NCBI GenBank assembly: GCA_963930655.1
Contig: OZ005610.1
Span: forward strand, 13,397,001 to 13,461,000
Length of the DNA: 64,000 bases
Reading direction: 5' to 3'
Origin: Myrica gale
Taxonomy: Eukaryota; Streptophyta; Magnoliopsida; Fagales; Myricaceae
Positions 11,995-23,602 of the stretch are shown in pieces. A program made the position numbers and the translations under genes. Position 1 is the stretch's first letter. The number at the start of each line of letters is the position of its first letter. A model generated the notes under the pieces. It worked only from the letters and a program-made list of their open reading frames with translations. It was not told the DNA's origin and ran no database searches.

Positions 11995-14900
11995 TAATCA
12001 ACAAAGAGAGCATTCTTGCCGTCCATTGAAAAATGCCACGCGTCTCCGTACACGTTTAGGTGGTTTTCCCGAAGTCATGGCTTTTCTGAGTTGCGGTCGT
12101 AATTTCAGACCTCGTCGGCGGCTGGTTGGGGCGGCGCCGCCTGCCACCCCACTCTCCTTTCACGCCTGCTCCCTCTCTGCGCGTCCTTCTGCGTCCAGCT
12201 TGGATTTTGTGTGGGGTTCCTTTCTCTTGCAGTCTATTTATTTGCTTCCTCCATGTGGCGTTGGGCATTCTTCGAGCGCTATTTTTTGTTTCATGATTCC
12301 TACAATTTAGACTGATACTGATGGAGCAAAGGGGTGAAGATCAGGCAATGGAGCAACTTATAGAGAAAACTCAAGCTTTGGGGTTGGGGATTGAGCCGCC
12401 TCCCTCATGGAAGGATTCGGTGGAGGCAGAAGTGGAGTCTGGGCTGGTACTAGTGGGTGGCTGAGAAAACTCTGCGTCTCCATGTGGTAAGCAACATTTT
12501 GAGGAAAGCATGATCATTTGTTTCCTACCTGGAAGTCTCTGAACTGGCGACCAATATCTTCTTATTTGAGTTTAGCTCTTCGGGTGCCCGTGAAAAGGTC
12601 CTAGAGAAGCAACCGTGGACTGTTAAAGGATACTTGATGGCTTTGCACTCTTGGTCACCTAGCCTTGCATGGCAAGAAATTAATTTAGATTTGTGCCCAA
12701 TCTGGGTGCAGATTCATGGGCTTCCTATGGATCGTTCTAATGAGAAGACGACAAGATCTGTGGGGGAAGCGATTGGGCATGTTCTAGAGATTGAGGGCAG
12801 AGCGGATAAAAAGATTTGGTGTGGGCCATTCATTTGTGTTCGTGTGATGCCCAATACTTTGGTCCCTATTCCTTCAGGTTATTCATTGTGTAGGGGTGAG
12901 CTGCCACCTATCAGAATTCATTTCCGGTATGAAAGACTAGCTAGCGTTTGTTACCAATGTGGTATGTTGGGGCATTTTGAATCTGCTTGTGTGACTGAGA
13001 TCACGGCAAACAAAGGGGATAAAGAGGAACAGTCATTTGGGCCATGGATGAAGGTTGATGTTTCGCTGTCCCAAGGGTCGCCAAATAGGGCCAACTGTGA
13101 GTGCTCCTAGAGAGCAGCGTCTCTCTCCTGGTGCGATTGTACCGGTGTCGAGATCATATGCAGAAAAATCTAGATGCTCAACACCTATGTGGTGCTGACC
13201 AGCGACGTTATTGTGCAGGTGGACCAGTACCAGGAGGTTTGCAATACACAGTTGACTTGTGAAGCACGTCACGCAAAGCTGCTCGGGATGCACACGTCTT
13301 CAGGGGCTATGAAAGGGCTTCAGGTGGTGCCTAGTGATTCGGTTTTCGAGGAGGGGGACCCGGCACAGAACCTGAATGAAATCTAGATAGCCCAACTATG
13401 ATTCTGCCATGTGGAGAGCTTCTTCAGCACCTCAAAGCAACGGAAGAGCAACGTTTACAAGAGATCCCTAACACACTGAAAGCTAATTATGAACAAGTTG
13501 TTCTTTCCTCTGTCTTTTACCCATATATGCATGACAAGCAATGTGCAGGAGACAATGCTTTGTCTAAGGCGAGTGGGGCTGAAGAGGAAAGTGTTAGGCT
13601 AGACCCAGTGTTGGGCAGCCCCATTGTGTTAGTTTCTTTGGAGCTCACTCCTCCAAAGGACGTCCCTTCCATTCTGAAGGAGGGTACTCCAGCTCCATCA
13701 AACCCATTTGTTGGAAAAGTGAGGAGACCAAATATTCTAAAATAAGGAGGGCTGAATCATGCATAGGAAGAGAGTTCTACAATGAGCATCCAGCCCAAGA
13801 AATGTGGAAATTCAGACTTAGAGGCCCCAGACCGTGAGAGTAACCGTTTACATATGGAGGAAGATGTGTCCGCTATGGGGAGCAACCTTCCTTTATTTCG
13901 TCTCTTTCACAAGAAGCACCCCTTAGTGGGGAGCAGTCAGAGTAAGATATCTGCTCGCTGTGGGTTGAAGCTCAAAAGTAAGGCTCAATATGAGGGAGGG
14001 AAGCACCGAAACAAAAAGAAAGACAACTTTCAAAGCACGGAAGTCCAGATAGAGTCAAGAATGGGAATTTCGATGGCCGGGGAGGCGGGCCTTAACTTAC
14101 CCCCCTCCAAAATGAAGTTTTTATACTGGAATTGTCGCGGGTATCGGACGCCTGCGGCAGAGCGACATCTCAAGGGGATTATTAGGCAGTACCTCCCTAA
14201 GGTTTTTTGTATTGCGGAAAATATGGCTCTTAACCTTCGTAGTCGGGTAGTGCAGTTGGGTTATGAGCACGTTTTGGAAGTACCTCCTAAGGGTAGGAGA
14301 GGGGGTCTACTTGTAGCATGGAAAATGGGAGTGGTTATTGATGTACTTTGCTACTGTCATAGTTTTGTGAATCTGCTTGTAAGGTCTGATCCACCGGACC
14401 AAGTTTGGTTATTGTCGTTTGTGTATGGCCCCGCTAATTGGAATGATAAATCTATGTTTTGGTATGCGTTGGAGAATAGTGGGAGGGATTTTGTGGGACC
14501 GTGGTTATGCTTCAGCGACTTTAATGTCGTCCTTAATCAAGGAGACAAATGGGGAGGCCGTTTGGAGGGTGCAACTTCCATCACCGAAGATATGCAGAGA
14601 TTTATGTGGAATTTGGGCATGCTGGATATGGGATTTTCTGGCAATCCGTATACATGGTCTAACGGTCGTATAGGGCAGGGGCGTATTATAGAGCGGCTTG
14701 ATAGGGGGATGGCAAATGGTGCATGGCGTGAGCTTTTCCCAAGAGCCACTATTATGCATTTACCTCGATATGCTTCTGATCACGCTCTATTACTTTTAGA
14801 TTTGACTGGAGATCAAGACTATAACCCTCGCCCTTTTAGGTTTGAACCTTTTTGGGCTGATGATGAACGCATTTTTCAAGTTGTCAGGGATGCTTGGCAA

Positions 14901-17900
14901 TTTAATGGGGCTGGATCTCCTTATTCGTTGTGCCAGCTTCTTAAGGCGACCAAGGTGGCCTTAAGATGCTGGAACATGGAAGTATTTTGTAAAATCCAAT
15001 CTAAAATCAAGTCATTGTAGTCTAACCTTGAGATAGTTCAACAACATATTAGCAATATGGAGGAGTCGCGGGTCCTTCAGGAAAGGAAGAAAGAATAGCA
15101 GTTGTGGTGTGCTAAGTCTAGAATTACATGGCTACACACACCAGATTTAAATACAAGATTTTTTCATTTATCTACCATTGCGAGAAGGCAACGAAATTGT
15201 ATCGAGGCTCTTCGAGATGAGGAAGGTACATGGATTCTTGGAAGAGAAGATATTGGACAGCATGTTGTTAATTACTTCAAGAGCCTATTTACTGCTAGTC
15301 TGGTCACGTATCCTAGGGGACTGGAAAACTTTTTCCCGGAATGCATTAATGAAGAGGATAATAGGATGTTGTGCAGGATTTTGGGTAGAGAGGAAATATG
15401 GCAGGTCGTAAATAGCATTGGGGGTTCTAAGGCCCCAGGCCCTGATGGATTTATAGCCATGTTTTTTCAAAAGTACTGGCCCATAGTCAATGAAAAATTC
15501 GTCAAGATGGTTCGTAACTTTTTCTTGAATGGTTACTTACTCAAGCATATTAACCATTCTTTTATTAATCTCATTTCGAAGCTAGATGCTCCTGAGAAGA
15601 TCACTCAATTCCGACCATTGAGTCTTTGCAATGTTTGTTATAAGATTATCTCAAAGATTTTGGCCTCTAGATTAAAACGGGTGCTGCATAAACTAGTTTC
15701 CTCTAATCAGAATGCATTTGTCCCTAATAGGATAATCCAAGAGAATTTAATCTTGGTCCATGAGATCATGCAAGTTTTAAAGAGGAAAACAGGGAGAGGC
15801 GGACTGTTGGCTGTTAAAATGGACATGGCAAAGGCTTATGATAAGGTGAATTGGGGTTTTCTTATGGAAGTACTCAAATGCTTGGGGTTTCATGACCGGT
15901 GGAGGCAATGGATTTATCAATGCCTTTCAACAGTGTCCTATTCAATTTTGCTAAACAGGTCACCATATGGGCTGTTTCAACAAGGATGTGGGCTAAGGCA
16001 GGGAGACCCTCTCTCTCCTTTTTTATTTGTTTTGGTGACTGCAGTACTATCGAGGTTGATTCACAGGGAGGAAGAACGTGGTAACATTCGTGGGATAAAG
16101 ATAGCACGAGCTGCTCTTGCAGTTTCTAACCTCTTGTTTGCAGATGATATTATGATATTTTGTAGAGCTAATAAGAGTGAAGTTAGCACCCTCCAAAGGT
16201 GCATGCAAAAGTTTGCAAACTGGTCCGGGCAAGTGATCAACCCAACGAAATCCTCCCTTCACTTTAGCAAGAATATGGAACGGGAGCGGAGGGATCGTAT
16301 TACTCAGATTATGCGGATTCCAGTTGTTGTGGAGACAGGTAAATGTCTTGGGCTCCCACTTTGCTTTCCACGATTGAAAACGGAGGCCTGTAGGGAGATT
16401 CAAGAGAGGGCGGATAAAGGACTGGCTGGATGGAAGGCTCGAACGCTCTCACAAGCGGGGCGGACTATCTTGATTCAAACGGTAGCTTCGGCAATCCCTT
16501 CTTATTTTATGTTAGTCTTTTTGCTACCTAAAAAAGTGTGCAGGTCTATTGATATGCGACTGAAGCAATTTTGGTGGGGGTTCACTGATGAGCATAGTCA
16601 TTTTCACCCAAAGGCTTGGGAGAGCATTTGCAAACCAAAAAATTCGGGTGGGCTTAGTTTAAGGCGAATGGAAGCTTTTAATCGTGTCTTAATGGCAAAG
16701 AGAGGTTGGGAAATGATGACAAATCACAATAGCCTCTGGGTACAAGCATTAGCAGCTAAATATTGTCATGGTAGAGATTTACTTCATATTAGAACGGGGC
16801 AAGAGGCGTCTTAGGCATGGAGGAGTATCTTGCAAACAAGGGATCTAATTGAGGTCGGTTTCTGTTGGAACATCAAGGGTGGCGAGGGGTGAACCTGTGG
16901 TGTGAATCGTGGGTCCCTGGGCTCCCAAAATTTATTCCTCGCTTGAAAGTGGGGGTGGTTGTGGATCGTAGATTGAACAGGGTGAGCAATCTGATTCACC
17001 CGGAGACAAGAAGCTGGAAGGAAGGGCTGATACGTGAGATTTTTCAACCTTCCTCTACTGAGGCAATTTTAGATATTCCATTATCTGGGGATTCTTGAAT
17101 AGATGTATCTCGTTGGATTATCAATGCCAAAGGAGTATATTCCGTCAAAGATGCCTATTTGTTTGATCAACACAGGTATTTTGAGGTTGCAGGTGTTTTA
17201 TCTCCCCACGAATGGAAGAAAATATGGGGGCTGAAAATGCAACCCCGATTGAAATTTTTTCTGTGGAAAGTGGCAGCACAAGCTTTGCCTCTTAGATGGA
17301 ATGTGGCACGTTTTTATCGTGATCATGATGTGAGCACTATGGGTTGTCCTCTAGGTCAACACCATGAGGAAACATATAAACATTTATTTCTTGGTTGTCC
17401 TGTAAGTGTGCAGATGTGGTGGAATGGGCCATGGCCTATGAGAACAAAATGCTTTAGTCATTCTTCAATTAATAGATGGTTGCAGTTTATTCTTGATGTG
17501 CGCAATTTGCCAAGGTCTGACCAGGAGAGGTGGCCGAAGTTGTTGCTGGCAGTGGCAATTACGCTTGACTCTATCTGCTGGATGAGAAATCAATTGGTTC
17601 ATAAGGGGAAAGGGTTACAAATCATGGAAGGTATTCGATTAATTAAGTGCAGTTTTGAGGAGCACAGTAGCGTTTGGGACTGGGCTGCTAATCTTCAAGT
17701 GGTGGAATGGCAACCCCCCAAGCTGATTCTTTGAAAATTAACTTTGATGCGTCTGTAAAGGATGGTGTTATGTCTTTAGCAGCTGTGAGCAGGGATTACA
17801 GAGGTAGAATTATTCGGATCCTTAGTTACAAATCCCAAAGAGATAATCTACTTAAAGGCGAAGCTCGGGCGGCTCGCTTGGCTTGTTCATTGGCGGAGGA

Positions 17901-18225
17901 ATGCTTGGTAGAAGATGTGGTTATGGAAGGAGATTCACTTTCTGTTATTAATCAAGTTATACATGCGGACACCATGTCGGATTGGATTATTGAAGGCGAA
18001 GTGGAAACTATGAAGGCATTACTTAGTAATCACAACAGATGGCGGATGCAATGGGTTCCACGTAAGGCAAATGGTTTGGCACATGAGTTAGCTCATTGGG
18101 GAAGAGATGTTGATTATCAAGGAAACGTGCCTGTCGAGGAGGTGCCATCTGAAGTTCTCCAGTGTAACGATGTTGCTGTTAGTGGCTGGGCAGTCATGTC
18201 GTTCCCAAGTTACGTAGAACAAAAA
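11995..18225 (+). mobile_element. Near-complete plant L1-type LINE with RNase H
   Basis: The element is flanked by an exact 15-bp target duplication, ACAGGGGCAAGAAGA, at 11980-11994 and 18226-18240. The corresponding site after MHX copy 2 is uninterrupted. Its order is an ORF1-like protein with DUF4283 and zinc knuckle, a gap, then ORF2 with endonuclease, reverse transcriptase, zf-RVT and a C-terminal RNase H. It ends in a very short A run (ACAAAAAA) before the duplication. Several stops and frame changes break both ORFs, so it is inactive. It inserted after the MHX/PHR2 duplication. Confidence 0.9.
12321..13745 (+). pseudogene. LINE ORF1 remnant (DUF4283 + CCHC zinc knuckle)
   Basis: An ATG at 12321 opens a frame (MEQRGEDQAMEQL) that stops at 12462-12464. 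The DUF4283-like domain resumes near 12560 (NIFLFEF, WTVKGYLMALHSW) and runs to about 13110. It includes WVQIHGLP and a CCHC knuckle, CYQCGMLGHFESAC, near 12950-12992. Further fragments (13174-13386, 13398-13745) are low in recognisable content and probably form the ORF1 C-terminal tail. In plant LINEs ORF1 is the nucleic-acid-binding chaperone. Premature stops and frame changes make it non-functional. Confidence 0.7.
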
Positions 18226-18267
18226 ACAGGGGCAAGAAGACAGCTCTATAGAGCAAATCAACCGTAA
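13782..18267 (+). pseudogene. LINE ORF2 remnant: endonuclease, reverse transcriptase, RNase H
   Basis: The endonuclease (EEP fold) starts near 14112 with FLYWNCRGY and continues with FSDFN, NPYTWSNGR and a terminal SDH. The usual glutamate region reads CIAENM rather than the common ETK form. Reverse transcriptase occupies 15102-16814, with FRPLSLCNVCYKIISKILA, KMDMAKAYDKVNW, GLRQGDPLSPFLF and LLFADDIMIF. zf-RVT lies at 17159-17734 (KMQPRLKFFLWK) and the RNase H domain at 17707-18267 (INFDASV, DSLSVINQV). Stops end the frames at 15018-15020, 16812-16814 and 17096-17098. The last frame reads 42 bases past the element end into host DNA. Confidence 0.85.
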
Positions 18268-18490
18268 GATGGGCTTAGGTTGCCTCCCCCCTCTTTTACG
18301 TGGCAGAGAAGCTAGACGTGGTGAAATGAGACTAATAACTTTAGGACCTATCACCTAAAATCGAAAATGCATTAGAAATCTTAAAAAGAAACCCATAGCC
18401 ACGAAACTCAAAGTTTTAAAAGCTCTATTTAGAATAAAGTTGCATAGAGAACCCAGATGGCCGTACTAGATATAATTTCTTTCATTAATA
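18241..18490. other. Host flank shared with 40930-41285
   Basis: This segment continues the MHX 3' flank homologous to copy 2, for example GGACCTATCACCTAAAATCG and TTAGAATAAAGTTGCATAGA. It lacks the long C run seen in copy 2 and has no coding content. Confidence 0.6.
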
Positions 18491-20356
18491 TATAGATGAG
18501 CACAAAGGATGACAAGCAGAACCAAGAGGATCTACTATTTATAAGAGGGCTCTTTAGTGGTGGATCCTGGATCAAAACTCATGGGGTCGAACTTTAAACG
18601 CAAAATGACAAGAATTTTTTTCTTTCGTAATGCAAAAAATTTTCTTAGAATTACAATATCGATTTGATCACAACTCAAAAATTTTCTTAAAGTTACAAAT
18701 TCCACTATCTAAACAAAGTGAAGACAATCAATCAATTGGATCACAACTCAAAAATCCAAATTCCAATTTAATTAATCCAAATCCAAATTTCAATCTTATT
18801 AATTCAAATCCAAATCCAAATTTCAATCTAATTACATTGCATTTAATTGATATTACAATCAAATTAATTAAAAATGATACTATTACAAAAATTCTCAATT
18901 TCACAAAATGTCAAAATCTCTAATTCAAATCCAAATTAGAATCTAATTTCATTGCACTCAATTGATATTACAATCAAATTAATTAAAAATGATACTATTA
19001 CAAAAATCCCCAATTTCACAAAATGTCAAAATCCCTAATTACAATCTAATTTCATTGCACTCAATTGATATTACAATCAAATTAATTAAAATAATACTAT
19101 TTAAAAAATCCCCAATTTCACAAAATTTCAAAATCTCTAATTCAAATCCAAATTTCAATCTAATTACATTGCATTCAATTGATATTACAATTAAATTATT
19201 CAAAAATGAAAACAATTTCACAAACCAATTCAAATAAACAGTTTCACAAATCACATATATCCAAATTCCAAACCAATTCAATCTCATCTTCCAACAATTT
19301 CACAAACCATAAATATTCAAACCAATTCAATCTCATCCTCCAACAATTTCACAATCTACAAATATCCAAACCAATTCAATCTCATCCTCCAATAATTTCA
19401 CAAATCATAAAATTCCACCCTAAAGCATTTTTAGCATATTAAATAAATGAATTTTTCTACTTAATTATAGATAGAGAATCTTGAATAGAGAGACATACTA
19501 GGGGTCGGAGGTCCTAGTGAAAATCTCGAAGATCCTGCAAAAATTGAAACCGTCAAAAATCAAAATAATTTGATTTGAGAGAGAGCTGAGAGCCAAGAGA
19601 GACGGGCAGAGACCGAGACCGAGAGTTTAGAGTTTAGAGAGAGAGACAGAGGTTGAGCCGGAAGTCGCAGAGAGCAAAAGAGAGAGAGACTGTGGAGTGT
19701 GGACCGAGGGAGGTGTCGCGGTGGGTCATGGCAGAGAGAGACTGAGAGTCTGAGAGTGAGAGAGGTGAGACACTGAGATCAGTTCACCATCTGTCGTATG
19801 GTCTTCTGGACGGCGGACGCTGGAGCGAACCGTGAGGTGCAGGCGCAGCTGCAGTGGTGCGGCGTAGTGGCTGGATGCTGGTGTGGACCGTGCGGTGTAG
19901 GAGCAGCTGCAGTGGTGCGGCGTAGCGGCTGGACGCTGGTGCTGCGGTGCAGCTGCAATGGTGAAGGTCGTGCGGCGGTGGACGATCGGCAATGGGCACA
20001 ATGATGCGGCGGTCGGCGAGAAAGAGAGAGGGAGGGAAAATTCGAAGAGAGAAAGAGAGAGAGAGAGAGGAGTCAACGGTGAAAGAAAACATGTTTTGAG
20101 TTTTTTTTCGTTTTTCGTTTTTCGTTTTTCGTTTTTCGTTTTACGTTTTGAATTTTGAATTATTTTTTAAGGCAGAGGGTGAAACAGCATTGTTTCACCC
20201 TCTACATATTAAAAAATAAAGGATCTGGGCCTAACAAGCCCAGGTCTTGCAGGCTGAAAACCAGGGTTGGACTGGGCCTGTGGGGATCGGGCTCTATAGA
20301 TGAGCACAAAGGATGACAAGCAGAACCAAGAGGATCTACTATTCATGAGAGGGCTC
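18491..20356. mobile_element. 1.74-kb insertion flanked by 62-bp direct repeats, class unknown
   Basis: The host sequence beginning TATAGATGAGCACAAAGG occurs at 18491-18552 and again at 20295-20356. It occurs only once (with a 1-bp indel) at the matching place after MHX copy 2 (41280-41342). The 62-bp copies differ at only three sites. The interior (18553-20294) holds AT-rich degenerate repeats based on ATTGATATTACAATC (18.6-19.4 kb), then a GA-rich stretch, then a GC-rich stretch, and a hairpin GAGGGTGAAAC/GTTTCACCCTC at 20174-20201. I see no TIR, LTR or coding domain. The repeat length is unlike normal transposon target duplications. Confidence 0.6.
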
Positions 20357-20759
20357 GTGATAGCAAAATGTTTGGAAGGGAAGGGAAGTAGCCATCTCTA
20401 GAACAAGACAAAGTTTCCATATTCAACCATTTATTTTGCAGCCAGAAGTTCAACAACGAACAACTCTTCTTAAACGAGCCTACTCCACAACACTAACCGC
20501 TACATCTTGGAAACTTATAAAGAAGCGCAAGCAAGCAAAATGCTAGGACAATTTTTCTTTCAATCTGCAGTACATTTTATTGCTTAAGAAAGGGCACCCG
20601 TACAGGCTATGGCTGGAGCAGCCTCAAGCTGCTTTGAACTGTATTTCTTGGTAATGAATATGCAATCAACAGGTGATGCAAGAACATCAGTAGGTTTAGG
20701 AGAAATTAAAGATACATATTCAACTATCACTGTCGCTCACTAGCTTTCTGTGATAAATG

Positions 20760-22223
20760 TGTTAAAAATATTAGTCTCAAATTGCTAAAGCAATGTGGGC
20801 TATTGAAATCAAAAGCTTATAAAAAGTCTCAATGTAACCTCATCAAAAATATAAGTGAGAAAACAAATAAGCCTCAATGTAACCTCATCAAAAACATAAG
20901 TGAGAAAACAAATCTGCCCAGTTGGGCCTTCCCACAGTGGATTTAGGTCTATGGAACAAACCACTTAAATCTTTTGTCTCACTTATCTATTCTCTCCCTC
21001 TCTTAGTATAAATAATTTTTTATCAGTTTAAATTTTTTATTTCTAACATGGTATCAGAGCCATTTCGATCCTTTGGCCCATGCTGGCCAGCATTCTTGTT
21101 GGCTTAGCTTAGCTTAGTTTAGGCCCAGTCCATTTTGGACCGATTTAGTTCTTTTCTTAGGCCTTCCGGCGACCATCCGGCATCAATCCAGCGACTTCCC
21201 AGCAACAATCCGGTGACTTCTAGCATCAGTCTGGCGACTTCCAGGCATCAGTCCGTCGACCCTCCGACATCAATCCGACAACCTTCCTACATCAATTCGG
21301 CGACTTCCCGACATTAGTCCGACGACCTTCCGGCATCAGTCCGGTGACTTCCTGGCATTAGTCCGACGACTTACCGACATAAGTCTGGCAACCTTCCGGC
21401 ACCACTTCGGCGACCTTCTGGCGTTTTTATTTTCCTTTGAATTATTTTTTGTAAGTTCAAACTCAACGTGTGTCCACCTTGAGTTTGTGGGGGAGTGTTA
21501 AAAATATTAAAGTCTCACATTGCTAAAGCAATATGGGCTATTGAAATCAAAGGCTTACAAAAAGCCTCAATGTAACCTCATCAAAAATATAAACGAGAAA
21601 ACAAATATGAGATGTAGGTCTGTGGACCGAATCACTTAAATCTTTTGTCGCACTTATCTATTCTCTCCCTCTCTTAGTATAAATAATTTTTTAACATTTT
21701 AATTTTTTTATTTCTAACATGGTATCAAAGTCATTTTGATCCTTTGGCCCATGTTGGCTAACACTTTTGTTAGATTAGCTTGGCCTAGTTTAGGCCCAGT
21801 CCAGTTTGGACTAATTTAGTTCTTTTCTTAAGCCTTCCAGTGACCTTCTGGCATCACTCCGGCATCAATCCGGCGACCTTCCGACATCAGTCCGGCGACC
21901 TTCTATAGTTTTTTTTTTCCCTTGAATTATTTTTTGTAAGTTCAAATTCAACGTGTGTCCACCTTGAGTTTGTGGGGGAGTGTTAAAATATTAGAGTCTC
22001 ACATTTCTAAAGCAATGCGGGCTATTAAAATCAAAGGCTCATAAAAAGCCTCAATATAACCTCATCAAAAACATAAGTGAAAACAAATCTGCCCAGTTGG
22101 GCCTTCCCACAGTGGATGTAGGTCTATGGACCGAACCACTTAAATCTTTTGTCTCATTTATCTATTGTCTCACTCTCTTAGTATAAATAATTTTTTATCA
22201 GTTTACATTTTTTATTTCTAACA
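20760..22223 (+). mobile_element. Tandem TRIM retroelement: three LTRs, two internal regions
   Basis: Three LTR-like repeats start TGTTAAAA and end TTATTTCTAACA: 20760-21048, 21496-21719 and 21981-22223. Each of the first two is followed at once by a primer binding site, TGGTATCAGAGC (21049) and TGGTATCAAAG (21720), complementary to initiator tRNA-Met. The second and third are preceded by a purine tract, GTGGGGGAG. The whole is flanked by a 5-bp target duplication, AAATG, at 20755-20759 and 22224-22228. No proteins are encoded, which with the small size fits a terminal-repeat retrotransposon in miniature. It sits in the decayed PHR2 intron and is absent at the intact locus. Confidence 0.9.
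21167..21425 (+). repeat. Minisatellite inside the first TRIM internal region
   Basis: About twelve imperfect head-to-tail units of roughly 21 bp follow the pattern GGCATCAGTCCGGCGACTTCC. The second internal region (21720-21980) keeps only a few units (about 21845-21900), so the array length differs between the two TRIM internal copies. Confidence 0.8.
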
Positions 22224-22740
22224 AAATGAAAATGAATCACTAACGATATGTCTTAAAATGAAGGGTATGCCATATAATAGCATATAGATATGAGAGCCTA
22301 AGGGAATGACAGGTTCATCAAGGACAAAGAAACATGAGATACTAGAATATAAGTGCAAGCGAAAATTTACCGTCAGTCCAATTACCTGAAGAAATCCCTC
22401 CACAACAACTCAAACATCAACCAGTTATTTCAAGAATCAGGTGAGCCACCATCATTCTGGTTTGACGAAGCAAAAATTGTTATGGAAATCAAAAAATATA
22501 GAAAAGTCTGGTAGCCTCTGGGTTTAGGAAAATACACTCATAAAAAAAGAATGGTTGACAGATGCAAACCGGGTTACAGTTTTCTTTATGTCATCAAACA
22601 TAGAGTGGGGAGAGAGACACCCCATGGCTAGCCATGGAGAAATTTTTCAGGAAAAGTTTGCCCCATATATGCTGTCATTGCTGCCCCTGGGTGGTTGTGC
22701 TTGGCACTCAGCCGCAAATTTTTTAAGCCTTTGAAGTGTT

Positions 22741-23602
22741 AGATGAAAAATCAACTCCCACTTACGTTGATGAAGAAGATGAATGATACATGGCTTATGG
22801 ATTCACTTCGCCTTGCCCATTTGTCAATGGCAAAGTGGCTTGAATGCCTCTTTCGACCAGATCAGAGACATGGTATTTCTCCTGAACAAACCCATAGATT
22901 CTTGCCTTTTGCCACTAATATGGTGGATATGGTATGGTGGAGTCGCAATAAACTGATTCGTGATGGAAAGCAGGTTAAGGTGAGTGTCCTCGCAAATCGT
23001 ATTCTTAGACTCTCATCTGGCCATTCAAAAGCTTGGAGATCAATTCTTCCTCGTGTACATCCCTGGCCGCCGCCCACTCCTTTTATTAAGATCAACACTG
23101 ATTTAGCTTTCAGAGATAAGTTTGCAATAGCAGCGGCTGTTTGTCGTGATCACCAAGGCGTTGTGTTAAACCCTTTTGTTGACAAAATTGATGTTGGCTC
23201 TCCTGTGGAAGGGGAAGCTCTTGCAGCCAAAATTGGTCTCTTGAAAGTATTTGATCGTGGCTGGCAGCAAGTTATCCTAGAGTGCGACTCGTCTGATGTC
23301 ATCAAGTCCATCCAATCCTATCCAAAGTGTGTTGACTGGCGTATCAACCATTCCATCTGGGATATTCGTCGTTCTTTATCCCCACTGCTTGATTGGTCGG
23401 TTAGTCTAGTAAATAGGGGTGCAAACACTGTTGTGCACCTACTCGCTTGTTAGGCTGCTTCCAAAGTAGAGCTTGGAGGCATCCCTATTTTTTCTGAGCA
23501 TTTTTCTTCCTTGACTTGGTTGTACGAGGGGACGGACCCCCATGATTATGTTCTTTGTTGTTTAGTGCTTTCTGTTTCCAAATATATATATATATATATA
23601 AG
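22741..23602 (+). mobile_element. 5'-truncated LINE 3' end with RNase H domain
   Basis: An open frame at 22743-23453 encodes the tail of a plant LINE ORF2. It has a spacer segment (ATNMVDMVWWSRNKLIRDGK) followed by an RNase H-like domain with FIKINTDLAF, EGEALAAKIGL and ILECDSSDV. The frame ends at a TAG (23451-23453), but similar sequence continues to a terminal LCCLVLSVS-like tail. A (TA)n tract follows at 23582-23601, a common plant LINE ending. It abuts the truncated PHR2 copy at 22740 and may have inserted at the duplication junction. Confidence 0.75.

Larger units (their letters stand above)
20584..22740 (-). pseudogene. PHR2: Truncated PHR2 pseudogene (exons 4-2)
   Basis: This is a second copy of the 3' half of the photolyase-like gene at 41.6-43.9 kb. 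Exon 4 equivalent is 20584-20659, exon 3 equivalent 22386-22481, and a partial exon 2 spans 22570-22740. Homology stops inside exon 2 and exon 1 is absent. Two splice acceptors are destroyed on the minus strand: GCAG became GCAT before exon 4 (plus-strand base 20660), and CCAG became CCAT before exon 3. The intron between exons 4 and 3 carries a TRIM array. The truncation matches one breakpoint of the local duplication. Confidence 0.85.

Noticed and set aside
19726..20092. Minus-strand frames of 102-116 codons rich in Ser/Leu/His
   Set aside because: Low-complexity GA/CT-rich DNA within the unknown insertion; no domain.
21167..21425. CRISPR-like repeat array
   Set aside because: Units are contiguous and imperfect without unique spacers, inside a plant TRIM.
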